From Daphnia pulex (lineage: Eukaryota > Arthropoda > Branchiopoda > Diplostraca > Daphniidae), in NCBI RefSeq assembly GCF_021134715.1, contig NC_060020.1:3162001-3226000 (forward strand): a stretch of DNA of 64,000 bases. The letters are read 5' to 3'. Of the stretch, positions 1 through 13,994 are shown one piece after another (the stretch's first letter is position 1; the number at the start of each line of letters is the position of its first letter). Below the pieces are notes generated by a model that worked only from the letters and a program-made list of their open reading frames with translations, was not told the origin of the DNA and searched no databases. The translations under genes and the position numbers were made by a program.

Positions 1-850
1 GGAAAAAGGGAGATCCGTAACTCGGTTGACATCGGTAGAATCTCCAATCAAGAGGAATGCTGTTTATCTAAATAAAAATAGAAAATGGGTTACGAAAAAA
101 TATTGACAGAATAACAAGCCAGGAAAAGTTGAAAATGAGGCACTGGGTATACCGAAATTGTTAATAGATGGGAGAACGAAAGGTTTACATGTAATACACT
201 GCATTGATGCAGGTAATGCAACATTAAAATATCTAGTAGGTCACAGGTCAATAAAAGCGATAAAAGTTAAGTTAAGTTATTACCCAAGCGATGATCCTGA
301 GATTGTTGCTGATGACATGTGAACACTTGCACAAGATAAACTTGCATGTTGTGTGGTTATGATAGCTGGCTCTGGCCTCAAGTCTGTAAAAAAGAAAAAA
401 AATGTTACATACTACAATCAAACTTCCATGCATCGATATTTGATAGGGCAATCACTCAATTGCTAGTCAGGAACTAACATTACACTAATTTGAGTTTAAC
501 TCTTCTATAGCTCCTTAAATTATTCTATTTGAATTCTTTGTTTTATTTACCCGCTTAACATCATGGTGTATAACAAAAGCAAATAATATAAATCCGTATA
601 AATCTTGAACCATGCTTTTCTTGAAACTTTGTCTTCTCGAAATTTTCAACTAATAAACGAAGCAGACGACACTTGTCCAATTTTCTTCTAATCAGCATGC
701 TTACGATAATACGATATCGATATAAATTAAATGATAAAAAATCAAACTCTCCCCTCAAAAACGATAAGGGAATAAGTTGAGGGAATAAATTTAAGCTTAA
801 ATTTATTACCATTTCTGTTTGGTATAATTCCCCGGTAAGACCCCCCTCCC
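1..850 (-). mobile_element. Dispersed repeat family R1, copy A (truncated by window edge)
   Basis: This stretch matches, in reverse complement, the copies at 39780-40560 and 54600-55470. Shared blocks include the segment near 20-50 that reads (minus strand) GATGTCAACCGAGTTACGG, the AACTTTTCC block near 120-130, and the end block near 655-800. The end block contains the GTGTCGTCTGCTTCGTTTAT motif and a run reading TTTTTGAGGGG on the minus strand. The hairpin block seen in copies C and D would lie left of base 1. No transposase or reverse transcriptase is encoded, so it is probably a non-autonomous element. It lacks the ~130 nt segment found in copies B and D, so it groups with copy C. The outer end near 850 is approximate. 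Confidence 0.6.
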
Positions 851-3650
851 AGTAGAGAAATTGACTGTAAATACGCGCTGTAGGCCTGCTGTATAGCAGC
901 GCGCATATGGACAAAGTCGCACTCGCCACGTATCGTTTTGTAAATTGCCTTGACATTTGTCATTTTCTCGGAGAGTAAAAGAAAACGGCAGGGCACACGC
1001 AATTTTGACGTCCAACAGCAGTCACAATATAAATCAGACATCTCTTTTTTTTAAGGCAATAAAAACATGGTTGTGTACAAGAGCAAACCAAAAAGAAGGA
1101 TTGAATAACCGAACGGGTAACGCCTGGTCTGCGCCGATGCGCGGTAACCGAAAAGCGACGCTCCGATATTATTTTTCCACGAATTGCGCGCAACAATTTT
1201 TTTGGCATTTATCCTAACCCGTGTTATTTCAACCGGGGGGGTTATTGGGTGTTGTAAGTTCCCCCTTTTTTTCTCTCTCCTGAAAGGATATCTCGGAGAA
1301 AGATATTTTATGTGGCTTTTACGCCATGTCACAGCAAATATCCGAAAAGTTAGTCCGTGAAAGTGCTTTTCCCCACTGTTGGCAGTGTGTGGAAACGGTC
1401 AAAGGGAAATGGAAAGTATCGAGGAAGGATGAACTAACCTCCCACCCACACACACACTCATAACCTTCCTATATAACTCCATCAGGAGAAACAAGGAGGA
1501 TTGAGTAAGGCGGGCGGAGTAGGCGGAGAAGACGTTACTCAACACTTTTGCCGCTCACACTTCCGGCCATTTTCCTTTTTCTCTCTCTCTCTCTCTCTTG
1601 CTTCTTCCCACTTCGTGTGTATTTCCCCCGTGTTTTCAATGTTACACAGCACACCAACAGCCAGCGTGAAATAAGCCATAAATATGTACAAATTTCAAAA
1701 GTGTCAACAGGCTAAAAAGCTTTCTGGCTCGATTCTTTCCATCCAACCGAGCTAGGATTTAAGCACGTCTTATCACACATTCTCTCTCTCTCTCTCTCTT
1801 TTTAGTTATTCTTCGAATATTGTTGTTTTCCCTTCAAGTGACACGACACAAAACACATGACCCCCTCTCATTTTTACCCCCCTTTCGTGCGGGATTTTTT
1901 ACGAGTTCTTCTTCTTTGCTATTTTTGATTTTCTCCTTAGAGCATGTATATAGAAAGTAATTTAGACCCGAGTGAAGAGACTCGCATGGATACAACCGAG
2001 TCCTTCAAAAAGAAATTCTTAAACAGATTTAAAGAAAATAAAAAAGACGATTTCTTTGGGTTTTTTTGCAGGTTTTGTATCTTTTATTTTATTGGCTGGT
2101 ATTATGCTTTACCGACACGAGCAATGGGGGATAAAGAAATATAATCAAACATCATGGTTCGCTCTAGCTCCGCCCCTTTCCAACAAAATCATATAATCCC
2201 CACCCATAGTCCCGCGTTCGCACTGCCCTCCCGGAGACAAAATAACACGCTCGCATACACACATACACACACGCGCGCTCGGATGCACACACACACACAC
2301 AGATGAAGAACAAAACAGGACCACAAAAAAACAAACAAACAAGAGTTGGCATTTTGAAAAATGTGAATGAATTTTGAAAAATAAACACGAGAGAGACGAA
2401 CATGTACATTATACAAACGGGACACGGTCGCTGCTGCTGCTACATATATAATATATATATATAAAGTTTGATATCAACATAATGAGAGCGGGGCGAGGGT
2501 ATTTTTTGTTTTTCTTTTTTATTATTATTTTCTTCTTTCGTTTCTTCTTCTTCTGGTTTTTCGTGCTGAGGAGATAAACAGATGGATGGGGTCGGGTGGT
2601 ATAAGATGGAGGGGGGCTGTACAGAGAGGATGGACACGGGAGAGTATAGGACACGATTGTTGTTTTTGAATTCGTTTGTTTCATTTTTTTTTTCGAGGAA
2701 GAATTAAGGGCGGAACATGGCGAGTATTCTTTAGACCGTCGAGTCAAGGCTGGAGTAAATGGGTGGGAATTATATAAGCTACTCGAATTGATTCGAATAA
2801 CGCGCTCTTTTCGGGTCAAATAACGCACGAAATTCTCTTTTTCCACCCCAAAAGAAGAAGAAGAAGAAGAAAAGGAAAATAAATAAAAAAAATAATAATT
2901 CAAAATCAACTAAAAAATAATTAATGAAGTCAAAAAGGTGAAAAATTGAAATAGTTCCAAAGGGGGTGGGTTGGTATGGAGGGTGAGGCGCGAAGGCCTA
3001 TTCAACCAAACACAGATCATACGCATTTAATGTAATCAAAAGACAAGGTGACTAGTTTGTATCAATACGAATGGCGTCGGCAGGAGAGAAGGAAGGATAA
3101 GAGAGGTGATGATGGCGATGAGAGAGCAAAAAAGTGGAGAGACGAAAATCAGAGAGTGACGGATATAAAAGTTGAATAATTAGTTGTAGTGAAAATGAAT
3201 AGAATGATGCGAGGAAAACAAAAAGAAAAGAAAAGAAGGAGAGTTGTAGAAATGAAAGAGAGCTATAAACGCCCGTTGGGTTGTCACAAACACACGCACA
3301 AAGTTGAATTTTTTCGTTTTTTCTTTTCTCAAGGCACATAGTGTTGATATAACAACAGTCGAAACTGTTTTCTTGTTTTCTTTTGTGATGAAAATTGTGG
3401 GTGGCGATAGGATAATTCAATTCAAGAACAGAGAAAAATAATAGCGGGGGAGAATTTGATTGGCCGTATTTGTTGTGTAGAGCCGATCAGATTCGGCCGG
3501 TGGTTGTTGGTTGATTGGTTGGTTTTCTTGTGGTGTTTCTAATGTCTTCATATTTTTGGAGCTGGAAAGGAAGTGGTTTGTGATATGTCACAGAAATTCC
3601 TTTTAAGTTTGTTGTGGGTTTCGTCACTTTGATTCTATAAGAGTCGGTGC
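851..3650. other. Intergenic / Wnt1 downstream region
   Basis: This is about 2.8 kb with no supportable gene. Short open frames here are low complexity, rich in S/F or K/R runs that come from pyrimidine or purine tracts. CT-dinucleotide runs lie at 1581-1598 and about 1781-1798, and a CA run near 2288-2300. The Wnt1 3' UTR must lie in the right-hand part. Several AATAAA-like hexamers occur on the minus strand (for example near 2518), but none can be chosen with confidence. Confidence 0.6.
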
Positions 3651-4145
3651 CTATAGACAAGTGTGGATGGTTTTCTTGGTCCGGCAAACTTTGCACTTGA
3701 CTTCGCAGCACCAGTGGAAAGTGCAAGCGCAGCGCTCGACCACCTCCTTCACCTCCGTTTTGTAGCCTCTGCCGCAGCACATCAGATCGCAGCCGTCGAC
3801 GCCGATCGACGTCTCGTTGCAGACGCGCCCCTGCGTCCCGGCGATGCCCAATTTCAGGTTCTTCTCGCAAAAGTTGGGCGAGTTCTCGTAGTAGACCAAA
3901 TCTTTCTTGGACGGGGCCTTGTGCTCCGGGTTGTAAGGCTTCAGCTGGTAGTTGTACTTCTTGCGACCGTTGCCCGGCGTCCGGCCCGTGTTGCTGATGA
4001 GGACCCGCGAAGCTCCGTCAAAACGGTCCTTCAAATTGTCGCCGACGACGCGGAAGAATGGCAATCTCATCCAGCAGGTCCGCACCGTACAAGAGCCGCT
4101 CATTCCGTGACATTTGCACTCTTGTCTCATCTCCGTCGAAACGTG
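3651..4145 (-). CDS. Wnt1: Wnt1 exon 4 (lipidation motif and C-terminal cysteine domain)
   Basis: This 495-nt terminal exon encodes residues 216-379 and a TAG stop at 3653-3651. It carries [48 protein letters not shown] and the terminal TIHTCL. Length and cysteine order match the Wnt1 C-terminus with no insertion, unlike the Wnt9-type gene at 53 kb. Confidence 0.96.
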   Translation of the reverse strand, partial: HVSTEMRQECKCHGMSGSCTVRTCWMRLPFFRVVGDNLKDRFDGASRVLISNTGRTPGNGRKKYNYQLKPYNPEHKAPSKKDLVYYENSPNFCEKNLKLGIAGTQGRVCNETSIGVDGCDLMCCGRGYKTEVKEVVERCACTFHWCCEVKCKVCRTKKTIHTCL

Positions 4146-4699
4146 CTGCAATAAAACAGAAAAGAAAACGGATATGGTTAATTTACATCAAATCATTCAG
4201 GAAAATTAAAACTAATAGAGGCCTAGATTGACTGATAATCATGTTCGTTAACTCTTGGACTCTAACTGCGAGATTTATCTCGTTAAATTGAGCCGTTGCG
4301 ATGGGCGAGCCGCCCATTTTCGACTCCTCTGGAATTTTGTAAAAAGAAATTTTCTTTGGGGATTGGGCGACTGGGCATTAAAAGAGAATTTTTGTTTTTT
4401 TTTCCAAAGGAAATGGCTGAGCGCACAAGAGCGAAAAGTCAAGAGAAGAAAGCGATAAAAATGTGGCCATTAGAACAATCAAAACAGGCATTAAAGCGAG
4501 AAATAAAAAAGGAGGGTCTCTTGCGGGGTCTTGGCAGAGTCGTGGAAACTAATTGGCCGGGGCGACCATCAAGCCTAGTTACGGTGTAAGACTAATATAA
4601 CCTTTACCTCCCTTTTCCACTTCTCGTTGCCAGCCGTGCCGAGTGGGTCGAGCTGGACGGGCCGAAACGAGAGCCCAAATGTGATTTATATTGTCCATT

Positions 4700-4730
<31 letters not shown>

Positions 4731-7700
4731 GGTTCTCCCCTAGCTTTCCTGATTACGAAGTTTTAATTCGACGGAATGCACCGAGACGTCAAGAAAAGGT
4801 GGAGGATCGCACAAGAAGAGGTCGGACCACATGATAAGTGGAGCCCAAGTTCAAAGGGTTTGCCCCCATCAAATAGCTCCACGCGCGTTCCATACCGAAA
4901 TCTCGTTTCCTATCATAAATATTACGCTGGGTCCTCCAGCTTCTTCTTCTTCTTCTGCTTTTTGTTCTTGTTCAGATTTCCATTTTCCCCTCTTTTTTTC
5001 TTTCTTATTCCATTGCTCCCCAATTTCCGTATAAATAAATACGTTTAGCGATGGCTGCGCAGCGGGCCGCCATTTGCGGCCCCCAACTTGGGCGAGCCAA
5101 AACGGAGAAGAGAGAGAAACTCATGAAAATCGTGGACGAGCCTAAAAGCATCCAAGACAACCATAGCGAAATGGAGGAGAATCGGAACAGAAAAACCCCT
5201 CAGCAGCAGCAGCAGCAGCAACAGCCAAAAAGAAGAATGTCTAGTAAATAATAATAATAATGTCTTTCTAATGGATGCGGATCGTTGCAGAGAGATGAGA
5301 GAAAAAAAAAAAAACGGAATCTACGCGTCCTAGTAACCGAAAACTCTCCGCTCTCGGACAAGAGTTACGACCGAACTTGGCATCTAGGCGGCCCCGACAC
5401 GTGTTTTTCTCCGCTGTAATTACCAGCTGAAATTGACGGGTTTCTTCGAATCTCATGCGTTTCTAACTCTGTTTCTTTTTTTATTTCCCTCATCTTCTTT
5501 TGGAAGAAAAACAACAAGAAATACATAGAAAACGATCACGATTCAAACAGCCCCCGCTATTACCATTAGGCGGTGGTATGATTCTCTTATACCGTACCAT
5601 ATTTCTCTCTTATGTGGAAACCAAAGCAAAAAGCCCAAAAAGCCCATAGAGCCCAAATAGCGCACGATCAATTGAGTTATTTTCTTTTGGGTAAAAGGGC
5701 AAGAAAGAACCCGGGGAGAGAAAGAAAGAAATACACACACACACACAAAACAGGTAATAGTTAATAAATTATGAACGCCAGCAGAGAGAGCGAGAGCCCA
5801 GCAAAGAAGAAAAGGAAGAAGAAAAAATGCGTGTGTGGCCATATATTTTTCTAGCCCGCCAGCGTGGGAGTCACGGGACGGACGGGTTTGTGTGTCTGTT
5901 GGTTGGTTGGTTACTTTTAAAATAAAAAAAAAGAAAGACACAGCCACGGCTGTGGGCGAGTAGAGAGCCTATATAGACATCTATTCATGTGTATAAATCC
6001 ATGTATACTTTACATAATTGCTGTGAGGATGGCAGCTATTAACACTCCCCCCTTCCTCCTCCTCCTCTTTCTTGGCTCTATTCTCTATCCTATCATGACC
6101 TCCCATCTCTCTCGATACGTATAATATCCGACCTTTTTCCCGATCTATCCTCCACATCTCTTCTTTAAAAAAAAAAGGCTATTATATACAGCCAGCTCTA
6201 TACGTCGACATACCGAACTGGCGCGGGAGTGTCTTCATCATGTCAAGATCTTCCTATAACTTTACTATTATTCTCTATACCCCCAGAAACTCAATTCAAT
6301 AGAAACATCCTCCTTTTTTTCTTCCTATACGGAATTGTGTTGCCCGTTGTGATAACTCCACCAGCGTCTTATATACAGAATCATAAAAAAAAGATGAAGA
6401 AGAAATAAATAAAAATCTGATGTGCCTCAACTTCTTATTATTCACGTGTGTCTAATCCACGAGGCCTAGATCTATCGTAATAAAATAAGAAAGAAACGTC
6501 TCCATCTTCCTATCTGGTAAGATTACGGCTCCGACGAGTTCTTATAGACATTCCGTGTCCATTTGGAAAGATGAATGCAACTGATTGTATTTGCTGGACT
6601 GGGAAATTCGGTGACCAATAGGATCTCTCACGTAGGCACAAAGAGCTAGGGCTATCTAATAGCTATGAGTTGTTAGCTCTGTGCATGTTCACGCATTCAA
6701 ATTACTTTTAAGGAAAGTTGTGGTGGAATGTTCTCTCAAAACTTACCACTCGACCGGCTTCGTTGTTGTGGAGGTTCATCATGTAACGGATGTCGCGGCC
6801 CTTCTCGCCGGCGTCGACAAACTCCCGAGAGAACTTGACGCCGAATTGGATGTTGTCCGAGCAGCCGCCCCATTCCCAGTCGGCTCCAGACGGTCCGCGT
6901 TGGCTGTAGTCGCAAGTGCAGGACTCGATGGCTCCTTCCGAACAGGCCCGTGACACCGAATGGGTCACCGCTGCTGACATCAGGGCGTAGATGAAGGCAG
7001 TTTCACGGCAAGCTGAAAAAGACGAAAAGAATAAAATGATTTGAATCAAAATGCTTAACAAACAAACAAGAAAAACTTGAATTCTTATTTTTTCGAGAAA
7101 TCTTTTGGGAAAGAGAAGAAGATGATTTATTGAAATGTGAGCAAACCCCCCCGCTCAAAAGAACAAGTCTCTGGTGCTTCCAAATGGATGGTAATGAGTG
7201 ACTCGGAGGATATCATATATGCACGTCGATATAAAACAAAACGTCCCGTGTAAACATTTCTCTTTTCCATCGTTTTTCTTCTTCTCCTTGATAATGTTAT
7301 TCAATATGAGGCCGTTGGTTTCATCGCTGTTCGTCTATGAGACAGCACAATGGCCGGGCCACCCAAGCTATGCGTCGATTTCGTGCAAACATTTCCTTCC
7401 TCTCTCTCTCTCTCTCTCTAGTCTCTACAACATTATCTTTCTGTTTTGTTGTGTCTAGCTGTTTTCTTTCTCTTTTCGATTTCTAACATGAACTCGAACT
7501 CAAGACTCGGCGGGAGGCCAGCAGCCAGACCCGGCTCCCTGCCTTTCCAAATAGCCCCTACACCGGCAGACCGGCAGACGCTCGAGGAAAAGTTCAAAGA
7601 AAATAACTTTTGTTTTTTAATCAACAGAGATTTGACGCCGACCGTACACATACATTCAAATTCACGTTGTGGTCGGGAAATTTTTGTCGTTGCGGTGGTG

Positions 7701-10700
7701 GTTGCTGTTTGGGAAATGTTGATTAAAAAGAGGACCGTTGCGTTCACCGTAAGCGCGTGCTAAAAGTGTGGCCTAATTTCGATTTTTATTTTTTTTTCAG
7801 ACTTTTGGGTTCGTTTCCTTCGATTAGTTAACGCATTCTTCGCCACACACGAAATGGGGGGGGGAAGCAGTTATTTAACACGTCTGGCCTGGGAATTTTT
7901 CTTTTTTTCTGTGAGATTTTTTGGTGTAAAATAAAAAAAAGCGCCGATGATGATGAAGATGGGGAGGACGAGTGGAACGAATGGATCATGAGAACAGCCC
8001 GGCCAGATGGAAATGTCTGATGGAGATGATTCTCTATCCTTATGTCTTCATCATTTTCTTTTTTGTTCTGCCTGTGTGGGATCCCCCCTCCATTCCACAA
8101 ATGAGGTGGAAGGGAGGGAATCTCAAAATGCAACTCGAAAGAAAAAGAAGAAGAAGAAAGATATGCGATCCCGCTGGCCATACCTTGGCGGGGAGTTAGC
8201 GGGGAGTCGGCTGTTTAACATGTAATCGCGTGTGCTGCCGGGCTGCCTATATGCGCCGCGGGAAACCCGCAACTCGCCCATCGGGTCACAGAGGTCCTCC
8301 GCGCGTGATTGTATCACGCGATCCCCTCTTGCCAGCTAGTCTCTATCTCTTCATTCTTCGCCGTGTAATTGCCTGCGATTGTACACAACTCTCTATCATT
8401 CTATTCTCCCCTTATATTCTATCTCTCCCCCCCCCCCACCCTACATATTCCCCCTCCCCACATACATCCATGCATTAAATGGATAATGTTGTTGTACTGC
8501 TATTTAGTCTCTCACACCTATGCGGGGCCCATGAATGAAATACTCCGTCAGTGTCTCAATCCATCGCCCGGCCGGATGCCATCATCAACACCACCACCAC
8601 CAGGTGAGGGCTTCTTAACTTTTTATTTTTTTATTTCTTTTACTTTTTGATGGATTAAAGACAACCTCACACCGGTTGTTGAGGTGGCGGCACAAGTTGA
8701 TGAAGGACGGCGGGGTCGATAAGACAACCGCACCGACACCACCAGAATGTATTACCGAACAGCAACTCTATTAGGTTATAAGGTGTGCGCCAGGTGTGCG
8801 CCGGGGCGGAATTGGAGGGAAGAAGGAACCAGCCCGGACCACACCAAAATCCTCGGTTGTACACAAGTGTTGCACGACTCGCGGGAGACTCACCACTACA
8901 GAACATGCCGACGACGATTAACACATGAAGAGAAAAAAGACCCCGTCGACTTTTGAAACATTTCCGAGCCCAAATCTCTTCACAAACGTGGATTTGTCTA
9001 TGGCCGTTTTTGAACGGTACTCGTTTTTGTTTTGTCGTTTGATGCGTTCAGCCGTTCACCATTCAAATAAATATTTCTCCGAAAAAACAAAACAAAAAAA
9101 CAAGAGGATAATAAATAATAAAAAACTATGTTTGAATGACTCTATACAGCCAACAGGTTTTTTGTTTCTATTTTCCCCTTAATCTTTTATTTGTGACTAG
9201 ATAGAGAGAGAAAAGGAAGTCTATAATCTCTTTGATCCTTTTCTTCGCAACATGTCGTGCGTGAATCACTCAGCAGGACGCAATTGACAGACAAAACTCA
9301 AGGTATCCATGGAGGAGGTATAAATATGAGTTGTGATAGTTAAAATAGAAAGAGAGAGAGAGAGAGAGCGCCGGCCGGATATTTCGAGTTAGGCGGGCGG
9401 AGGATTCAAGCCAAGCGAGCGACTCTATCGCTCTCACGACTTTTTCCAAGAATGAAATAAGGACGTTGTGTGCTGCTGCTGCTGCTCTTATCTGCGCTCG
9501 CTGATCGCTCTCTCATGTCTGTCGTCCGCATCTTTTCAATAGAAAAATCGATAATCCCTTCTTTGACTTGGCCAGGTGGACGAGCGGACGAAATCGACAA
9601 CGACCTCGAAAGAATCCCTCGGAAGAGAGAGAGAGAAGAAAAAGATTGAAATAACATTTAAGGAGGCCCCGTTTTGGTATAGAGAATCTGCGCTGGAGGG
9701 GCTCGTCTCTGGCTCGGAGGAGAAGCCAATCGTCAGTTTTGGACGATGGAGCTAGGAGGTAAAAGAGAGAGCCCAAAGTGACAGTTTCATTAGCATTAGT
9801 AACGCGTTCCACAGTGTGTGCGTCTACTCGATGTATATGCCACCCCATTCATTGCTCATAGTAGCTGCTGGCTGGCCTGTGCCTATGCCCGTAGATAGTA
9901 AATTTGTTCACTGGTACTTGTTCCCTTTTATTCCCTTATCTTTTTTCTCTCTCTCCTTATGGTTAACGTTTTTCTACTGTATACAGCTTCCTTCTTTTGT
10001 TGGGTTTGTGATGTTTCATTGCTGGCTAGCTGCTGCCGCTCCGCCTTCTTTCCTTTTCTTCCCATTTCATCGACGGGGAGGAAACCCACCGAGGGGAGAA
10101 ATAATAAAAAATAAAAAAAAGGCATCCCTTCTTCTCTACACAACTTTGTTTTGGGCCGGTCCCAGCTGCCTGCCCAGTTGCTCGTCTATAATATCGTACC
10201 GTCATGCTCCTCAATCGATACGGTGTGTGACTGTGTGGTATTGTAATACCAGAAAGTCAACTGCTCGGCTGATGATGGCTGGAGGTGTGCAGTCTCCCTT
10301 ATTGGTCCAGTGTATACCCAGGAAGGAGCCCAGGCTGCCACTGTGTCACAGATTCGGCACACTCTTCATCTTAACGTGTCTATTCTTCCCTTTTTTTTTC
10401 TATGATGGCTCAATGAGCTGCTGCTGCTCAATGGATTCAAGTCTAGTGAACCCTGGGCCACTCATAAATTCCTCGAGGTGGGCCGATCCTGCGCAGGATG
10501 ATACGACCCGATAGAGAAATGTATACAGCGCTAGGTGAAAATGAGATTCCTCTCCATTTCTTATTTATTTTTTTCATCCGACTCAAACCTGACGACAACC
10601 GTGAACCCCGCCCATCGGCCCTTCCGATGAGAAAAATATACAAGAAGGTAGAAAGAGAAAAAAGGTCGTCACCCACCGTGTGTGCGGCTTCTCTTCAATG

Positions 10701-13700
10701 ATTTTCCCTTTTTTTTCTGAACGAAAAGGGAGGAGAGAAGTCGAAATAATAAAACCCTATTTGTAGATAATCATATAATAAAGATATTCATCCTTTATGT
10801 ACTTAAAAAAAAGGAAACTGAAAAAAATAATAATTTTGTGTGTGTGTTCAATTTCCAAACGCGCAACAAGGCGATGGCAGTACATAACAAAAATGAAAAA
10901 CAAGCGCTCGTGTGTGGGTGACTGCGAACATGACATCTTTGTTGTTTACCCAAAAAGTCTCTCTCTCTCAGGCCTTTTGGCTGTTTTAGGGGGGCGCATT
11001 CAGGTCGAGGCGAAAAAAACTCGAATGGGAATAACAACCTTCCAAACGACAAAATATATATAAGCTCTGATCGGGGCTGCTGATGCCGCGTGAGTCGGGA
11101 AAACCAGCCAGAAAAAAAAAGAACCGTTTCTCTCCTTTGTGAAGAAAAGAACGTCGAGTTCCGTCCGTGGCCTAGCGCGGAATCTGCATACTACGCAGCT
11201 AATTGAGGGCTATTAGTTATAGAGAATAGGAGCGCCTATATGTGTACATATACTACGACGCAGCTCTTTCTGTTCTTCTTCCCCTGTCTAAATGGTTACG
11301 AGAAGATCCTCTCCTGCTGGTCCCATCTGCCATGGCTGAGCCGTCGGGAAAAAAAAAGAAAAAAAGAAAGAGAGACTAATCGAGCCGGTTACAACAGCGA
11401 TGAAGAGATCACCGTCTTCTTCTTCTTCTTCTCCGGCCGCCCTGTAATGAAGTGCACGCGGAGGAGGCCATAATTAGACCCCCTCCTAAATGAAGTCACT
11501 ATATAGCAAGAGTATATAGACACTCACGGCCTCGGGCCCTCCTGGACGCTTCTTTTTTTATTCTCCTGTGTTTTCTAGCTTCCATTCTCTCTCTCATTTG
11601 TGGCCTGGACGTTTTTTTGAGTGCCCCGTCAGTTTGGTTAGAGAGAGAAAATCAAAGTGAATCATCATCCACTGTCGTCTTACGGTTACTGCGGCTTTGC
11701 TTCTTTTTTTGCATCTGGACACGCAACAGCAGCAGCTCGACTCGATATAAAACATTCACCCGGCAATCTCTGTGCCCTGCTGATTTTTCAAAATTATACA
11801 ACCGTTTCGAAAGTTTAGAGAGAGAGTCCAAAAGAAATAAAAATAATAAAGGACCAATCTGACGATGTTCTTATAGCCCCTTCTTTTTTTTTCTTATTTT
11901 TACAAAAAAAAATGCGTGTACACGCCGATAGATTTTTCGGCGGCCCGTTTCTATAGGGAGTCGCCGTCTTGGGTGGTTTCCAGCTATTTCGATATACACT
12001 ATAACTGTGTGTATATAAAAAAAAGGAAATTTAAACGCGGATAAAAAGAAATATTTTTTTTCCCAAAGGAAAAAAAAAAAATATCAGAAAAAGAGGGAAT
12101 GAAATAAAATGAAAAATTGAAGAAAGGAACAGCAGAGAGAAAATAACGATCGTAGATAACGCAACACAAAGTTCCCAGGAGAGATGCAGCGCAACTCTCA
12201 GTTTTTTTTTTAATTTTTTATTCCGACGATGACGAGTTTCGACCTGCCGTACGTGTGTCCTGGTTGCTCTTATAAGCTGAAATACCTGCGCCTTTTTGTT
12301 TCTTCTTATTATTTCTTCATGGCGCTCCCACCCGCGAATGCCACCCAACTTACACCAACCAACCTCCTTCTCTCATCCGACCGTGAAATTCCTTGATAAC
12401 GAAATATTCCCCTCCATTTTCTTTTTTTTTTTTGTTGTCGTTGTCATTTTCTCTTTGATTTTTCGTCGTCATATTTGAATAATCGCGCCAATTAAAAGAA
12501 TGAAAACCGGCATCCCCGATTCTTCCTGGATGAGGCAACAGTGAGCCAAACAAATTGTCCATCTAAATCCCTTTACGAGGGAGCCAATTAATCCCGCGCC
12601 GTCTGCGCAGTGCATTACTCAAACTGTCGAGTTCCCCCATGCGTTCGCCCGTAGAGAAGAGAAAAGAAGCTGGAAAAAGAGAGAGAAAAACAACAACAAT
12701 ATACAATTTTCTTTCTAAGTGTCGGTGCTGTGTGTCAGGGCGAACACCTCTCCATCATGGTGTGAGGGGAAAGAAAAGAAAAGAAAGAAAAACATCGCCT
12801 AAAGGACTCTGTGGACTTGCTGGAGGTACACCAGGCAGCAGCATACAGGTGACCGAACGAGACGATTTGTAAAAAAATAAAAAGAATGCGTAGAGGCCTA
12901 TACATATACATACAATGTCCTGGGTGTTTGCACAAAGGGAACTGTCAGGGAAAAGGTTCAAGAGGTTCGTGACTTTGAAATGGCCCATTGATCAGCAAAC
13001 AACTCACTCTGGGACCCGTTTTGTCCATTGTTGACACTCTCGTTATTGAATCCCCTCCACCAGAAAAAAAAAGATGGAAATGGAACAAACAAAGAGCGAT
13101 CACCTTTATTTGTTTATCGATCCGGTGATGAGTCAACAGCAAATAACGTTTTTTGGAGTACTCAAAAATCGAAATATAAAATGTAATAAACGACAACGGG
13201 CGAGGCGCAGCACCTGATACGCGTCCAACCATTTTCACCCGTGCGGCCCATCAATTGTTCCTTTTTGATTCTTTTTAAATTTGATAAGAAAAGAAGAAAA
13301 AACCCCGGAGCGTTACACGGTCGATTGTTTCCCCTTTTTTCTTCTCCGTTTGCTGGCCGCGCGTAATATATTTCGTAATGGCTTTGTGACGCGCTAACAA
13401 AACTTCCAATGAAAAGATTCTGACGCATTTTACACAAAAAGAAGCGGAGGAAGAAAGAGAATCAAGGCAAAACGAATCAGAAAATGATATTACCACAGCC
13501 GCTCGTCTATTTGAACGTCTAAACGAAAGCAACGAGTCTTTGTCTTTCGCCTCGATTACGACCAGCAGCACTCCCGACCAGCAGATGGTGAGTGTTAATA
13601 CAAGGACTGTGTAGGCGAGTGTATATCTCAGTTGCTTACATCACGCTGAACGGCGGGCCTCATTTCTGTTGTTCCCCCCTTCTTCTACCAGGAACAATTG

Positions 13701-13960
13701 CCAATTTGCTCGCGATGGAGTTGTTGCAACTCGGCGGTGTCAACATGATTACACCCACAATATGTGCGCGGTGGCCTCTCTCTGGTCTATCAAATTAACC
13801 TCAAGAACGTTCAAGATCGCGTGGATCGTCTACTTTATAGGTTGGACCCTATAGGCTACTCGTGAAATTTCATTATTACGCAGGCTGTCGCTTCGAGCTA
13901 ACTCACTCCTTAGATATAGTATTTTTGTTTTTCCCACGCGAAATAGAATGGTGGAAAAAT

Positions 13961-13994
<34 letters not shown>

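Noticed and set aside
3663..4154. Long plus-strand frame over Wnt1 exon 4
   Set aside because: It is the antisense shadow of the conserved Wnt1 coding exon.
9816..10514. 232-codon plus-strand frame in Wnt1 intron 2
   Set aside because: Composition is driven by pyrimidine tracts (F, S, P, C runs), no family is recognised, and a minus-strand intron contains it.
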